From NCBI RefSeq assembly GCF_003347515.1, contig NZ_QEII01000269.1, forward strand, positions 62,001 through 126,000: a DNA stretch of 64,000 nucleotides. The letters run 5' to 3'. This document shows positions 8,474 to 17,940 of the stretch, one piece after another. A program made the translations under genes and the position numbers. Under the pieces are notes generated by a model. It was not told where the DNA came from. It saw only the letters and a program-made list of their open reading frames with translations, and ran no database searches. Source of the DNA: Rhodoferax ferrireducens. GTDB taxonomy: Bacteria > Pseudomonadota > Gammaproteobacteria > Burkholderiales > Burkholderiaceae_C. How positions within the stretch are numbered: position 1 is the first letter of the stretch; each line of letters starts with the position of its first letter.

Positions 8474-9667
8474 TTACTTGCGTGCAGCAGCGACTTCAGC
8501 CGGCTGAACCAGTTGCCCCGTTTTATTGGACCAATTGTTTTTGGTGAACGTGATGACCGCGGCAATATCGGTGTCGCTGAGCTGCTTCCACGACGGCATG
8601 GTGCCGTTGTTCTGGCCATTGAGCAACACCGCAATTTGCTGGCTCTTGTCGGCATCCAGCACCACGGCAGCGCCATCGAGCGGCTTGATCGGGCCAGCGC
8701 CTTTGCCATTGGCCTGGTGACAGGCGGCGCAGTTGGCGGCATAGACTTTTTCGCCGCGCTGGGTGATGTCTTGGGCGGTCCAGACCTTGGCCGGATCATC
8801 GGCCTTGGCGGCCAGTTTTTTCTGCTCGTCCCCGACCCAGCGGGAATAGTCCTGGGCCGAAACCACCTTTACATGAATCGGCATGTAGGCGTGTTCCTTG
8901 CCACACAACTCGACGCATTGACCGTAATAGTCCCCCACCTTTTCCGCACGAAACCAGGTGTCGCGCACAAAGCCGGGAATCGCATCCTGCTTGACGCCAA
9001 ATGAAGGCACCATGAAAGAGTGAATGACGTCGTTGGCGGTCAGAATGACACGGATCTTCTGATTGACAGGAACCACCAGGGGACGATCGACCTTCAACAG
9101 ATAGTCATCCACGACCTCGCCCTTCTTGGGCCCTCCGTTGTCGGACATCGCGCGCTGCGTGCTGTCCAGCGCCGAGATGAAGCCAATGCCCTCGCCTTCG
9201 CCCTTGAGGTAGTCGTAGCCCCATTTCCACTGCATGCCGGTGACCTTGATGGTGAGGTCGGCGTTGGTCGTATCCTTCATCGCCACGACCACTTTGGTGG
9301 CCGGCAAGGCCATCAAAATCACAATGATGAAAGGCACAATGGTCCAGATGATTTCCACCGTCACCGACTCATGGAAATTGGCCGCCTTGTGCCCCGCTGA
9401 CTTGCGATGTTTCCAGATGGAATAAAACATCACCGCGAACACCGCAACAAAGATCACAGTGCAAAGAATCAGCATGAACCAGTGAAGCCAAGCCTGTTCT
9501 TCCGCAATTTTGGTGACTGCTGGGTGCAAGTTCAATTGATTGACAGACGGGCCGCCAGGCAGGTCGCCGACGGCATGCGCCGCGGTAAAAGCGGCGCTAC
9601 CGGCCCAAGCACTGACGGCTAGCAGCGCGCCAGTCACTTTATTGAAAATGCTTTTCATCATGTTCAC
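8474..9667 (-). CDS. ctaC: Cytochrome c oxidase subunit II with fused cytochrome c domain
   Basis: A 397-residue protein: signal peptide (residues 1-32), two helices (about 62-85 and 103-124), a CuA cupredoxin domain and a C-terminal cytochrome c. CuA ligands are H216, C251, C255, H259 and M262 ([14 protein letters not shown]). The heme c site is CAACH at 313-317, with a Met expected later (GTMPSW). It takes electrons from periplasmic cytochrome c, possibly with the c4 at 19953. It is the first gene of the oxidase block, preceded by 178 bases before the next gene. Start could be any of three nearby Met codons (9667, 9661, 9658). Confidence 0.97.
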   Translation of the reverse strand: MNMMKSIFNKVTGALLAVSAWAGSAAFTAAHAVGDLPGGPSVNQLNLHPAVTKIAEEQAWLHWFMLILCTVIFVAVFAVMFYSIWKHRKSAGHKAANFHESVTVEIIWTIVPFIIVILMALPATKVVVAMKDTTNADLTIKVTGMQWKWGYDYLKGEGEGIGFISALDSTQRAMSDNGGPKKGEVVDDYLLKVDRPLVVPVNQKIRVILTANDVIHSFMVPSFGVKQDAIPGFVRDTWFRAEKVGDYYGQCVELCGKEHAYMPIHVKVVSAQDYSRWVGDEQKKLAAKADDPAKVWTAQDITQRGEKVYAANCAACHQANGKGAGPIKPLDGAAVVLDADKSQQIAVLLNGQNNGTMPSWKQLSDTDIAAVITFTKNNWSNKTGQLVQPAEVAAARK

Positions 9668-9845
9668 TTTTTCTTTGCCTCAAATTAACTCAGTCATGCG
9701 AAACCCCATGCTTGCCACATGTTTTACCGGCTGAACACCATTATTGACAAGCTCGGGACGCAAGGAACAGAGGGATTACCCCTTCCAGCAACCAATGATT
9801 GTAGCCTAGGCAATTTGTGGATTAACTCCTTGTCAAGCCCCTTTC

Positions 9846-10733
9846 TCAAGGCTTCTTGGAATAACTTTTGCGCTGGTTCAAGGCTTCTCGCATTTCCGCC
9901 AGAGAAAGCACGGTCTCCGGGCGAACACTGAGCCGTGGACGGGGCTTGAAGGCATGCCCGTAGATGATTTCGAAGGTCAGCTGCAGCGGCGCGTTGGCCA
10001 GCGCCTGATGCAGTTGCTCGCGCCATTGCCGTCCGCGCAGACCAGGGAAACGCTGAGGATGCAAATTGCGCCCCAGGCCACGCAGCTCTTCCAGCAGCCG
10101 CTGCGGCGTCTCGAATGTCAAGGTGATGCGCTCCATGTCCATTACCGGCTCGGCAAAGCCGGCGCCCGCCAGCATGTCGCCCCAGTCATGCATGTCGGTG
10201 AACTCATGCGAGGGTGCCGGCCAGCCCAGGGTCTGGTAAAGCCCGCGCAGTTCCTGCAAAGTGTCCGGCCCGAGGCAGGAAAACATGACAAAACCATCCA
10301 CCGCCAGGGCGCGATGCCACTGCGCCATCAAGGCTTGCGGATCGGCCGCCATGTGCAATGCCATATTGGCCCACAGCATGTCAACGCCGCCTTCGGCCGG
10401 CTGCGCAAAGCGGGTCGGCCGGCCCTTCCAGCGGGCAGGATGCCACCAGGATTTTGCGATTGTTTTGGCAGCGTACTCTTCCTTCGTTTCATGCGTCTCC
10501 ATCACAAAACAGCCGGCATCCGGATAGCGACGCGCCAGCAGCGCGTGGGCCTGCAGGCCGCCGCGCACGGGCTCCCAGTGCGCCCAGTTGTGGGGTTGGA
10601 GCTTGATCCATTCAAGCCGTTCTTCCATGCGCCGCGCTACTTCTTCATGCAGCCACGGCGACGGGCCGGGAGGCATTTGCTGCCAGCGCCGGGCGGCTTG
10701 GGGATCAATGGTGGGGGGGCGCTGTGTGGACAT
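9846..10733 (-). CDS. BioC-like class I SAM-dependent methyltransferase
   Basis: A 295-residue protein. The start MSTQRPPTIDPQAARRW is chosen because the frame upstream is antisense to comF. The core fits a Rossmann methyltransferase: VDMLWANMALHMAADPQALM (about residues 118-137) and GFVMFSCLGPDTLQELR resemble the post-I and strand 5 motifs of BioC-type enzymes. HDWGDMLAGAGFAEPVMDME is the typical C-terminal segment. A clear glycine-rich SAM motif I is not seen; the corresponding stretch reads GCFVMETHE. It is divergent from comF with about 40 bases between starts. Biotin synthesis is possible but unproven; no other bio gene is near. Confidence 0.75.
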   Translation of the reverse strand: MSTQRPPTIDPQAARRWQQMPPGPSPWLHEEVARRMEERLEWIKLQPHNWAHWEPVRGGLQAHALLARRYPDAGCFVMETHETKEEYAAKTIAKSWWHPARWKGRPTRFAQPAEGGVDMLWANMALHMAADPQALMAQWHRALAVDGFVMFSCLGPDTLQELRGLYQTLGWPAPSHEFTDMHDWGDMLAGAGFAEPVMDMERITLTFETPQRLLEELRGLGRNLHPQRFPGLRGRQWREQLHQALANAPLQLTFEIIYGHAFKPRPRLSVRPETVLSLAEMREALNQRKSYSKKP

Positions 10734-10773
10734 GATACGTGGCGGGAAGTGGTCGCCAGAGTATATTGACTCG

Positions 10774-11478
10774 ATGTTTCCCGGCTTGATCAAAAGGGTG
10801 TTTGAAGCACTGCCCAGCCAGTGCATGGTGTGCCGTGCCTGGCCGGCCCAGACTGTGTGCGAAGCGTGTGTGAACCGTTTTGCCCAACCACAGCCGCGCT
10901 GCCAGACCTGCGCGCTGCCGGTGCCGGCAGGCGTGCGGCAATGCGGTGTGTGCGTCAAGACGCCGCCGCCTCTGGATGCCTGTTTGGCTGCCGTGTCCTA
11001 TGCCTACCCGTGGTCTGACTTGATTGTGGGCTACAAATTCCATGACCAGCCAGGCTGGGCCAGCGCCTTTGCCCTGTTGCTGCGCAGCGCCCCATGGGTG
11101 GAGCCGGCACTGGACGCCGCGAGCATGGTGTTGCCCATGCCGTTGTCGAGAGTGCGCCTGCAAACGCGCGGCTTCAACCAGGCGCTGGTGCTGGCGCGGC
11201 AGCTCGCGCCGACCAAAACCGACAGCCGCCTGCTGCTGCGCATCAAGGACACGCCACCGCAAAGCGCGCTCAAACGCGCCGAGCGGCTGAGCAGCGTCAA
11301 GGATGCGTTTGCCGTCGAGCCCTTGCGGCTCAGGCAGGTCAAGGGCGCACGGCTGGTGCTGGTAGACGATGTCATGACCAGCGGCGCCTCGCTGTTCGCG
11401 GCCGCGCGGGTCCTGCGCGCGGCCGGCGCGGCACATATTACCGGACTGGTGATTGCACGAACGGACATGGACCCCTGA
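10774..11478 (+). CDS. comF: ComF family phosphoribosyltransferase-like protein
   Basis: A 234-residue protein. The N-terminal part has paired cysteines (QCMVCRAW, CEACVNRF, CQTCALP, QCGVC) forming a zinc-binding region. The C-terminal part is a phosphoribosyltransferase fold with LVLVDDVMTSGAS (about residues 190-202), the PRPP-binding loop. ComF proteins act with the competence machinery in DNA uptake; the exact reaction is unsettled. ATG at 10774 gives a normal N-terminus (MFPGLIKRVFEALPSQ). The stop lies 34 bases before trmL. Confidence 0.92.
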   Translation: MFPGLIKRVFEALPSQCMVCRAWPAQTVCEACVNRFAQPQPRCQTCALPVPAGVRQCGVCVKTPPPLDACLAAVSYAYPWSDLIVGYKFHDQPGWASAFALLLRSAPWVEPALDAASMVLPMPLSRVRLQTRGFNQALVLARQLAPTKTDSRLLLRIKDTPPQSALKRAERLSSVKDAFAVEPLRLRQVKGARLVLVDDVMTSGASLFAAARVLRAAGAAHITGLVIARTDMDP

Positions 11479-11512
11479 TGTCACCGCGCCGGTGCGGGGA
11501 CAATACAGCCCT

Positions 11513-12001
11513 ATGTTTCATATCGTCCTCGTCGAACCCGAAATCCCGCCCAACACCGGCAACGTCATCCGTCTGGCGGCCAACACCGGCTGCATGCTGC
11601 ACCTGATTGAGCCACTCGGATTCTCCATGGACGACAAGCACATGCGCCGCGCCGGGCTGGATTACCACGAGTACGCCACGCTCAAGCGCCATGCCAGTTG
11701 GCAGGCATTTCTGGCAACCGAAACCCCGGCGCCTGAGCGTATGTTCACGCTGACCACACGGGGCACGCGCAGCCCGTATGAGGTGGCATTCCAACGCGGT
11801 GACTGGCTGGTGTTTGGCTCCGAGACAAAAGGAATTTCTGACGCAGTACGCGCCGCGTTCGGACCCGCCCAATGCCTGAAACTGCCCATGATCACAGGTC
11901 AGCGCAGTCTGAACTTGTCCAACGCGGTGGCCGTCACGGTGTTTGAAGCCTGGCGGCAAAACGGGTTTGGCGCAGCCACGACGACATCCACCGCCACCTG
12001 A
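11513..12001 (+). CDS. trmL: tRNA (cytidine/uridine-34 2'-O)-methyltransferase
   Basis: A 162-residue SPOUT-class enzyme that methylates the ribose of the wobble base in certain leucine tRNAs. The sequence begins MFHIVLVEPEIPPNTGNVIR. The knotted SAM-binding region shows LVFGSETKGI and LNLSNAVAVTVFEAWR near residues 98-150. Size and motifs match TrmL rather than longer SpoU members. ATG at 11513 is used; the longer frame from 11453 overlaps comF and adds no conserved sequence. Confidence 0.93.
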   Translation: MFHIVLVEPEIPPNTGNVIRLAANTGCMLHLIEPLGFSMDDKHMRRAGLDYHEYATLKRHASWQAFLATETPAPERMFTLTTRGTRSPYEVAFQRGDWLVFGSETKGISDAVRAAFGPAQCLKLPMITGQRSLNLSNAVAVTVFEAWRQNGFGAATTTSTAT

Positions 12002-12035
12002 CATGGTCAAGCGCACCAGCACGGAATCAGTCTCG

Positions 12036-12491
12036 CTATGGATAGTGCCGCGTCAGTGACTCGGCCACACACACTGGCTTCGTTGCGCCTTCGCGTTCAA
12101 TGGCCACGGCCCAGGTCATTTGTACGCCGCCCTTGTCGATGGGCTCACTGCTGAGCAGCGTGATGCGGGCGCGCAGGCGGCTGCCCACCGGGACCGGCGC
12201 CGTGAAGCGCACTTTGTTGAGCCCGTAATTCACGCCCATGCGGGCCTCCACAATGGTCAGGGACGACTCAAGAAACTTCGGAATCAGCGCCAGCGTGAAA
12301 AAACCGTGCGCGATGGGGCCACCAAAGGGTCCGGCCTTGGCCTTCTCGACATCCACGTGAATCCACTGATGGTCTCCGGTGGCTTGGGCAAACTGGTTCA
12401 CCTGCTCTTGTGTCACGGTGACCCAGTCGCTCACAGCGATTTCCTGACCGGCGAGATTGGACAGTTCCTTGAGGGTTTGAAATGTTTTCAT
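12036..12491 (-). CDS. MaoC-like enoyl-CoA hydratase
   Basis: A 151-residue hot-dog-fold protein. The hydratase motif is readable as QATGDHQWIHVDVEKA (about residues 36-51), with catalytic Asp40 and His45, followed by GPIAHGFFTLAL. It probably hydrates short enoyl-CoA esters in fatty-acid or polyhydroxyalkanoate metabolism. It is convergent with trmL and divergent from the kefF-like gene, so it seems monocistronic. Confidence 0.9.
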   Translation of the reverse strand: MKTFQTLKELSNLAGQEIAVSDWVTVTQEQVNQFAQATGDHQWIHVDVEKAKAGPFGGPIAHGFFTLALIPKFLESSLTIVEARMGVNYGLNKVRFTAPVPVGSRLRARITLLSSEPIDKGGVQMTWAVAIEREGATKPVCVAESLTRHYP

Positions 12492-12577
12492 AGCGCCACT
12501 GTAGCGACGCGCGCCCTGGACGCTTGTCAGATGAGCGACAAACTGGACGGCGTGTGACTTTGCGCTATCTTCGCGGC

Positions 12578-13204
12578 ATGGACGAACACCAGCGCACCCT
12601 CTCGGAAGAAGCGATCTACCTCATCGCGGCCCACCCCAACTGGCGTGAGTCGCGCGTCAACCGGCGCCTGCTGGACATGGCGCGCAGCGTCGCGCGGGTC
12701 GACAGCAACGATTTGTATACCCGCTACCCGGACTACTTTATTGATGTCGCTGCCGAGCAGGCACGACTGGCCGCCGCGCAACTGATTGTGCTGCTGCACC
12801 CCATCCAGTGGTATTCCATGCCGGCCCTGCAAAAGCTCTGGCTGGACGAGGTTCTGACCTACGGCTGGGCTTATGGCGCGGGCGGCGACGCCCTGCGCGG
12901 CAAAGACCTGTGGCTGGTGGCCACCACCGGCAGTCCGTCGGACTCCTATCACCCGCAGGGCTATAACCGCTATTTTTTTGACGCCTTCTTGCCGCCCTAC
13001 GAACAAACGGCAGCCCTGTGCGGCATGCGCTTTTTGCCGCCGCTGCTGCTGCACGGTGCACACAGCGTCTCCGAAATTGAAGTCTCGCAGCATATCGAGG
13101 TCTTCGGGCAACGCCTGCAGAGCTACCCGCGCTGGCCCGAGATGGACGAACTTGGCAACTGCGTGGCCTGCAATGTGCCGGTGGCCGACCGCGCCAAGGA
13201 TTGA
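12578..13204 (+). CDS. KefF-like NAD(P)H oxidoreductase, ancillary to the K+/H+ antiporter
   Basis: A 208-residue flavodoxin-fold protein with IYLIAAHPNWRESRVNRRLL at the flavin phosphate loop. Further in are LIVLLHPIQWYSMPALQKLW, LDEVLTYGWAYG and WLVATTGSPSDSYHPQGYNR. This fits the KefF/MdaB quinone oxidoreductase family, which activates Kef efflux on electrophile stress. ATG at 12578 is the first in-frame ATG giving a normal N-terminus. The next gene, kefC-like, starts two bases after its stop, supporting a functional pair. Confidence 0.9.
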   Translation: MDEHQRTLSEEAIYLIAAHPNWRESRVNRRLLDMARSVARVDSNDLYTRYPDYFIDVAAEQARLAAAQLIVLLHPIQWYSMPALQKLWLDEVLTYGWAYGAGGDALRGKDLWLVATTGSPSDSYHPQGYNRYFFDAFLPPYEQTAALCGMRFLPPLLLHGAHSVSEIEVSQHIEVFGQRLQSYPRWPEMDELGNCVACNVPVADRAKD

Positions 13205-13205
13205 C

Positions 13206-15032
13206 ATGGAACACATCCCAACCTGGCTGAGCAACAGCTTCATTTACCTGAGCGCCGCCGTCATTGCCGTGCCCTTGAGCAAGGCCCTGGGCCTGGGGTC
13301 CATCATCGGTTACCTGGCGGCGGGCATCGCCATTGGCCCGTGGGGCCTGGGACTGGTGACCAATGTCGAAGACATCCTGCACTTCGCCGAATTTGGCGTG
13401 GTGTTGATGCTGTTTTTGGTCGGGCTGGAGCTGGAGCCCAGGCGCCTGTGGAGCCTGCGCCGTCCGATCTTTGGCTGGGGCAGCGCGCAGGTGCTGGGCT
13501 GCGCTCTGCTGCTGACCTTGGTCGCCCTCGCCTTCGGCGTCGGCTGGCGGGTGGCCCTGGTGGGGGGGCTGGGGCTGGCCTTGTCCAGCACGGCGATTGC
13601 GCTGCAGTTGATGGGCGAGCGCAACCTGCTGCCCACTGGCAGCGGCCAGGCGGCGTTTTCCATCCTCCTGTTTCAGGACGTGGCCGCCATCCCGATCCTG
13701 GCCCTGCTGCCGCTTCTGGCCCAGTTTTCAGCATCAAATGAGACTCTAGCCCCCGTCAATCATGCGCAAGAAGCTCTCAAAATAATAGCAGTCATCGCCG
13801 GCATCGTGCTCGGTGGGCGCTTGCTGTTGCGACCGCTGTTTCGCTGGATCGCGCGTTCCAGAACGCCCGAGATCTTCACCGCCGCCTCCTTGTTGCTGGT
13901 GGTGGGCATTGCCGGGCTGATGCAGCTGGTGGGTCTGTCCATGGCGCTGGGCGCCTTTCTGGCCGGCGTGTTGCTGGCCGAAAGCGAGTACCGGCGCGAG
14001 CTGGAAACCGATATCGAGCCTTTCAAGGGTCTGCTGCTCGGCCTGTTTTTCATCGCCGTCGGCATGAGCATCGACTTTGGCGTGCTGCGCCAGTCGCCGG
14101 GGCTGATGGCGCTCATCGTGCTGGGCTTTCTGGCCGTCAAGGGCACGGTGATTTACACGCTGGCGCGGCTGATGAAGTTACCGTTTCGCGAGCGGCCCCT
14201 GTTCACGCTGCTGCTGGCGCAGGGCGGCGAATTTGCCTTCGTGGTGTTTCAGGCGGCCGCCGGTGCCCACATCTTCCCGGCGCAAACGGCTTCGCTGCTG
14301 ATCGGCGCCGTGGCCGTCTCCATGCTGGTGAGCCCGCTGGTGCTGGTGGCTATTGACAAGCTCCTGTTGCCGCGTTACGCCGAGCTGGACAAGGTCACGA
14401 TGGCGGAGATTTCCGAACCGCAGGAGGCGCCGGTGCTGATTGCCGGGTTTGGCCGTTATGGGCAAATCGTGGCCCGCGTGATGCTGGCGCAAGGCATACC
14501 CTGTACCGTGCTGGAGCATGACGCCGAGATGATCGAGGCGGTGCGCAGCTTCGGTTACCGCGTGTTTTATGGTGACGCCACCCGGCTGGACCTGCTGCGC
14601 ACGGCCGGTGCGGCCCGCGCCAAAATTCTGGTGCTGGCGGTGGACGACGTGGCGCAGTCGCTGGCGATTGTGGACCTGGTGCAGGAACACTTTCCCGCGC
14701 TGCAGATCGTGGCGCGTGCCCGCGACGTCACCCACTGGAACAAGCTGCGCGACCGCGGCGTGATGCGGGTGGAGCGCGAGATGTTCGAGTCCAGCCTGCG
14801 CAGTGCGCGCAGCGTGCTGGAACTGCTGGGGCACGGCGCCTTTGAAGCGCGCCAGACCGCCATGCGCTTTCGTCAACACAACCTGGCACTGTTTGAAAAA
14901 ATGCATCCCCATTACCGGGACCGCGCCAAGTTCATCGCCGTGGTCAAACAGGGGCGCCAGCAACTGGAAGAGCAAATGGCGCAGGAGCGCGCCGAACGCG
15001 CCGAACGGCGGCCGCCGGGCTGGGACACCTGA
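13206..15032 (+). CDS. kefC: KefC/KefB-type glutathione-gated K+/H+ antiporter
   Basis: A 608-residue protein: a CPA2 antiporter domain with about twelve helices (residues 1-395), then a RCK/TrkA-N domain with the nucleotide motif VLIAGFGRYGQIVARVML (about 406-423) and YGDATRLDLLRTAG. It releases potassium with proton uptake when toxic electrophiles form glutathione adducts. It is directly coupled to the kefF-like gene. Residues about 177-197 (SASNETLAPVNHAQEALKII) are encoded by an in-frame copy of the interspersed repeat and fall in a loop between helices, where an insert could be tolerated. Confidence 0.93.
   Translation: MEHIPTWLSNSFIYLSAAVIAVPLSKALGLGSIIGYLAAGIAIGPWGLGLVTNVEDILHFAEFGVVLMLFLVGLELEPRRLWSLRRPIFGWGSAQVLGCALLLTLVALAFGVGWRVALVGGLGLALSSTAIALQLMGERNLLPTGSGQAAFSILLFQDVAAIPILALLPLLAQFSASNETLAPVNHAQEALKIIAVIAGIVLGGRLLLRPLFRWIARSRTPEIFTAASLLLVVGIAGLMQLVGLSMALGAFLAGVLLAESEYRRELETDIEPFKGLLLGLFFIAVGMSIDFGVLRQSPGLMALIVLGFLAVKGTVIYTLARLMKLPFRERPLFTLLLAQGGEFAFVVFQAAAGAHIFPAQTASLLIGAVAVSMLVSPLVLVAIDKLLLPRYAELDKVTMAEISEPQEAPVLIAGFGRYGQIVARVMLAQGIPCTVLEHDAEMIEAVRSFGYRVFYGDATRLDLLRTAGAARAKILVLAVDDVAQSLAIVDLVQEHFPALQIVARARDVTHWNKLRDRGVMRVEREMFESSLRSARSVLELLGHGAFEARQTAMRFRQHNLALFEKMHPHYRDRAKFIAVVKQGRQQLEEQMAQERAERAERRPPGWDT
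13734..13790 (+). repeat. Interspersed repeat family copy B, in frame inside kefC
   Basis: Blocks AGACTCTAGCCCCCGT, ATGCGCAAGAAGCT and AAAATAATAGCA match, in the same order and spacing, the intergenic copy at 58081-58137 read on the minus strand. It keeps the kefC frame open. Confidence 0.8.
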
Positions 15033-15040
15033 GCCGGGCC

Positions 15041-15808
15041 ATGTCTACCCCCTACACCCGTTGCCCCAAATGCGGCCACCAGCCGCTGCCGGCTGTGCAA
15101 GCCTTGCCGACCGCCTGCCCGCAATGCGGAGTGATCCTGGCCAAGGTGGGTCAAGTGGCACGCCGGGCCTCACCCGCGCCTGACGCCGACACCGATGGAC
15201 ACAGCGATGAACCGGGCTGGACGGCGCTGCTGACTCATGTGCCGGAGCGGGTGGATGCGATGCACTTCTGGGCCCGCGCCGCGCTCCTGGCGGGTCTGGC
15301 CTTCTGGGGCAGGCAGCTGATCGGGATGGATTACCGCACCGGTGAGATGGGCGCGTCCTTCCTCCACCGGCCGATTCTGGTGTTTCACGAAGCCGGGCAC
15401 GTCATCTTCATACCGCTGGGGCAATGGATGATGGTGCTGGGCGGCACCTTGGGCCAGTTGATCATGCCCGCCATCCTGGCCGGCGCGCTGCTGATGAAGA
15501 ACCGCGACCCCTTTGGCGCAGCGGTTGGTCTGTGGTTCTTGGGCGTGTCGGTGCTGGACGTAGCGCCCTACATGTATGACGCGCTGCACCCGCAACTCAT
15601 GCTGCTGTCCGGCACCACGGGCGAGGAAGGTGGGCACGATTGGATTTATCTCTTCTCCAGCCTGGGGCTGTTGTCGAAGGCGCAACTGATCGGCGACCTG
15701 ACGCACAAGCTCGGCGCCTTGGTCGTGCTGCTGGCGCTGGGCTGGGCCGCATGGTTGCTGCGGCGGCAGTATTCCCGGGTGGTAAGGCCTGTCGTAGAGG
15801 AGAGGTGA
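15041..15808 (+). CDS. Membrane protein with zinc ribbon and HEAGH metal motif (M50-like)
   Basis: A 255-residue protein. N-terminal zinc ribbon: C8, C11, C26 and C29 (CPKCG and CPQCG). A hydrophobic segment follows at about 80-95, then FHEAGH at 115-120, an HExxH-like metal-binding motif. Several further helices are seen (WMMVLGGTLGQLIMPAILAG, GLWFLGVSVLDVAPY, and a last one near 228-244). This layout suggests a membrane zinc protease of the M50 type, but the third ligand is not certain and proteolysis is unproven. It follows kefC by eight bases on the same strand, so may share its transcript. Confidence 0.7.
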   Translation: MSTPYTRCPKCGHQPLPAVQALPTACPQCGVILAKVGQVARRASPAPDADTDGHSDEPGWTALLTHVPERVDAMHFWARAALLAGLAFWGRQLIGMDYRTGEMGASFLHRPILVFHEAGHVIFIPLGQWMMVLGGTLGQLIMPAILAGALLMKNRDPFGAAVGLWFLGVSVLDVAPYMYDALHPQLMLLSGTTGEEGGHDWIYLFSSLGLLSKAQLIGDLTHKLGALVVLLALGWAAWLLRRQYSRVVRPVVEER

Positions 15809-15840
15809 GGCTTGTTCGTAAACGACTTATGTATTGGTAG

Positions 15841-15857
15841 CCGGCCGTATCGGCCGG
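15841..15857. repeat. Perfect 7-base hairpin in the leader of the diguanylate cyclase gene
   Basis: CCGGCCG, loop TAT, CGGCCGG. No T run follows, so it is a weak terminator candidate; it lies eight bases before the cyclase start codon and could fold over the ribosome site. Confidence 0.4.
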
Positions 15858-15864
15858 GGGTAAT

Positions 15865-17934
15865 ATGCCGTCAGCGCCACCCTACTTCATGACTCCATCA
15901 AAATTTATCCCGACCTTGCTTCGCTGGGTCAACACGCTCAAATTCAAGATCGTGGCCATGGCGGTCCTTGCAGGCGTGATGTCGGCGGTGGTCACGACCG
16001 AGCTTGTGCTGACCACCACGAAGACCGACATGCTGCGCTTGCTGCTGCAAAACGACAGCGACAACCGTGAACGCATGGCGGCGATGCTCGCCAACAAGCT
16101 CGACATGCTGCAGAGCACACTCACCGCCGTCGCCCGCAAAGTCAATCCGGACATGTGGCAAGACCCCGAGGCCATGACGCGCTTCCTGATGGACAAGCCG
16201 GCCATCAACACGCTGTTTGACAACGTCCTGGTCGCGCGCGCCGACGGCACCATGCTGGTCCGTCTGGTCAAGGGCGAACGCACTGCGGAGCTGCCCAATA
16301 TCGCCGACCGTGAGTATTTCCAGCAGGCGATGAAGACAGATCAACCCGTGGTGTCGCAACCCCTGGTCGGTCGGGTCACCAAAACACCGATTGTGATCAT
16401 TGCCATACCGGTGCTCTCGCCCGATGGCAAGGTGGCCGGCATCATCGGCGGTACGCTGGCCCTGGGCTCCGCCAGCCTGTTTTCGGACCTCGGCGGCGCA
16501 GAATTGCAGGCCGGTTCGCGCAGCCTGGTCATGAACCGTTCCGGCGTCTTGCTGGCGCACCCTGAGCCGTCCCGCGTTCTCGGGCGGGCCGCGGACGAAC
16601 CGGGCCTGGCCGACGTCTACGCGCAATGGCGCGATGTCGGCAGCCCCATTGACACCCAGGGAGTCGCCACGCTGTCGGAGGGGCACATGGTGTCGATGGC
16701 CGGCATACCGATGTCGGATTGGGTGCTGGTGCATTTGACGCCCCAAGCCATTGCCTTGCAGCCAGTGGTGGCCGCCCAGCGCACCGCCTGGCGTGCGGCA
16801 GCCGGCGTTGCACTGCTGGCCGCGGCGCTGGCGGGCATCCTGGCCTGGTACGTGACGCGTCCGATCTCCAAATTGAGGGCTCGCGCCATAAGAATGCTGT
16901 CGCAGGAAGGCTCCTCCGCCGAGGGCTGGCCCAAGGAAGGTGGTGAAGTGGGTGAACTCGCGATTGCCTTCCAGCAGGTGGTCGAACAGCGCCAGCGCCG
17001 GCAAGGGGAAACGCAAGCCCTGCTACGACAGCTGGAAGCGGTGCTTGACCTTGCCGATGTCGGCATCGCCCTGACCCGCCACGGCCATTTTGAACTGGTG
17101 AGCAGTCACTTCTGTCATGTCTTTCGCTGCGAGAAGCAGCATGCCATCGGTCAACCCACGCGCATGATCCACGCCTCCGACGACGCCGCCCAGGCCCTGT
17201 CGGCGCGCGCCCACCCGGCCTTCATGGCGCACGGCGCCTTCGACGGCGAGGTGGAGTTGATGCGGCGTTCGGGCCAGCTGTTCTGGGCCCATTTGCGGGG
17301 CCGTGCGGTGGTGTCGGGGGATCAAGCGCAAGGCACCATCTGGACCGTGGAAGATGTGACCGAGGCGCGCGAACAGCGTGAGCGCCTGACCTGGGCGTCA
17401 AGCCATGACTCACTCACCGGCCTGGCCAACCGCCCGGCCTTCGAGGCGCTGCTGGCACACGCCACGGCACGCGCCGATACCGAGCCTTTCTGTGCGATGT
17501 TCATCGACCTGGATCACTTCAAGCCGGTCAATGACACGGGCGGCCATGCCGCGGGCGATGCGCTGCTGCGCGACGTGGCGCATGAACTCGCCGCCCAGGT
17601 ACGTCAGACCGACACGGTGGCCCGGCTGGGCGGCGACGAATTTGCGGTGCTGCTGGCCCGATGCCCCCTGTCCCAGGCGCTTGACATTGCCGAGAAGCTG
17701 CGCAGCGCGGTAGTGGCCTACCGGCTGGTCTGGGAAAGTCAGAGCTTCAGCGTCGGGGCCAGCATTGGCCTGGTGTCGGTCAACGCCTCCTACGGCAGCG
17801 CCGCCGATGTGTTGCGCGCCGCCGATGCCGCCTGTTACGCCGCCAAACTGCAGGGGCGCAATTGCGTGGTGGTGCACGATCCACAGGCCATACCCGATGC
17901 GGATGAGTTGGCAGCGCAACGCGCCGTTCGCTGA
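15865..17934 (+). CDS. Cache-PAS diguanylate cyclase
   Basis: A 689-residue membrane sensor: helix at about 27-46, a periplasmic double-Cache region (about 50-300, with IADREYFQQAM and PVLSPDGKVAGIIGG), and a second helix near 311-330. A short HAMP-like linker, a PAS domain (about 390-500) and a C-terminal GGDEF domain follow. The active-site loop reads LGGDEFAVL at about 588-596 and is intact. RQTD five residues upstream is a canonical inhibitory site, so product feedback is expected. It should make c-di-GMP in response to a periplasmic small-molecule signal. ATG at 15865 or 15889 (MTPSKFIPTLL) could be the start. Confidence 0.92.
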   Translation: MPSAPPYFMTPSKFIPTLLRWVNTLKFKIVAMAVLAGVMSAVVTTELVLTTTKTDMLRLLLQNDSDNRERMAAMLANKLDMLQSTLTAVARKVNPDMWQDPEAMTRFLMDKPAINTLFDNVLVARADGTMLVRLVKGERTAELPNIADREYFQQAMKTDQPVVSQPLVGRVTKTPIVIIAIPVLSPDGKVAGIIGGTLALGSASLFSDLGGAELQAGSRSLVMNRSGVLLAHPEPSRVLGRAADEPGLADVYAQWRDVGSPIDTQGVATLSEGHMVSMAGIPMSDWVLVHLTPQAIALQPVVAAQRTAWRAAAGVALLAAALAGILAWYVTRPISKLRARAIRMLSQEGSSAEGWPKEGGEVGELAIAFQQVVEQRQRRQGETQALLRQLEAVLDLADVGIALTRHGHFELVSSHFCHVFRCEKQHAIGQPTRMIHASDDAAQALSARAHPAFMAHGAFDGEVELMRRSGQLFWAHLRGRAVVSGDQAQGTIWTVEDVTEAREQRERLTWASSHDSLTGLANRPAFEALLAHATARADTEPFCAMFIDLDHFKPVNDTGGHAAGDALLRDVAHELAAQVRQTDTVARLGGDEFAVLLARCPLSQALDIAEKLRSAVVAYRLVWESQSFSVGASIGLVSVNASYGSAADVLRAADAACYAAKLQGRNCVVVHDPQAIPDADELAAQRAVR

Positions 17935-17940
17935 TTTTTT

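Noticed and set aside
15841..15857. Rho-independent terminator before the diguanylate cyclase gene
   Set aside because: The stem is good but no T run follows on either strand.
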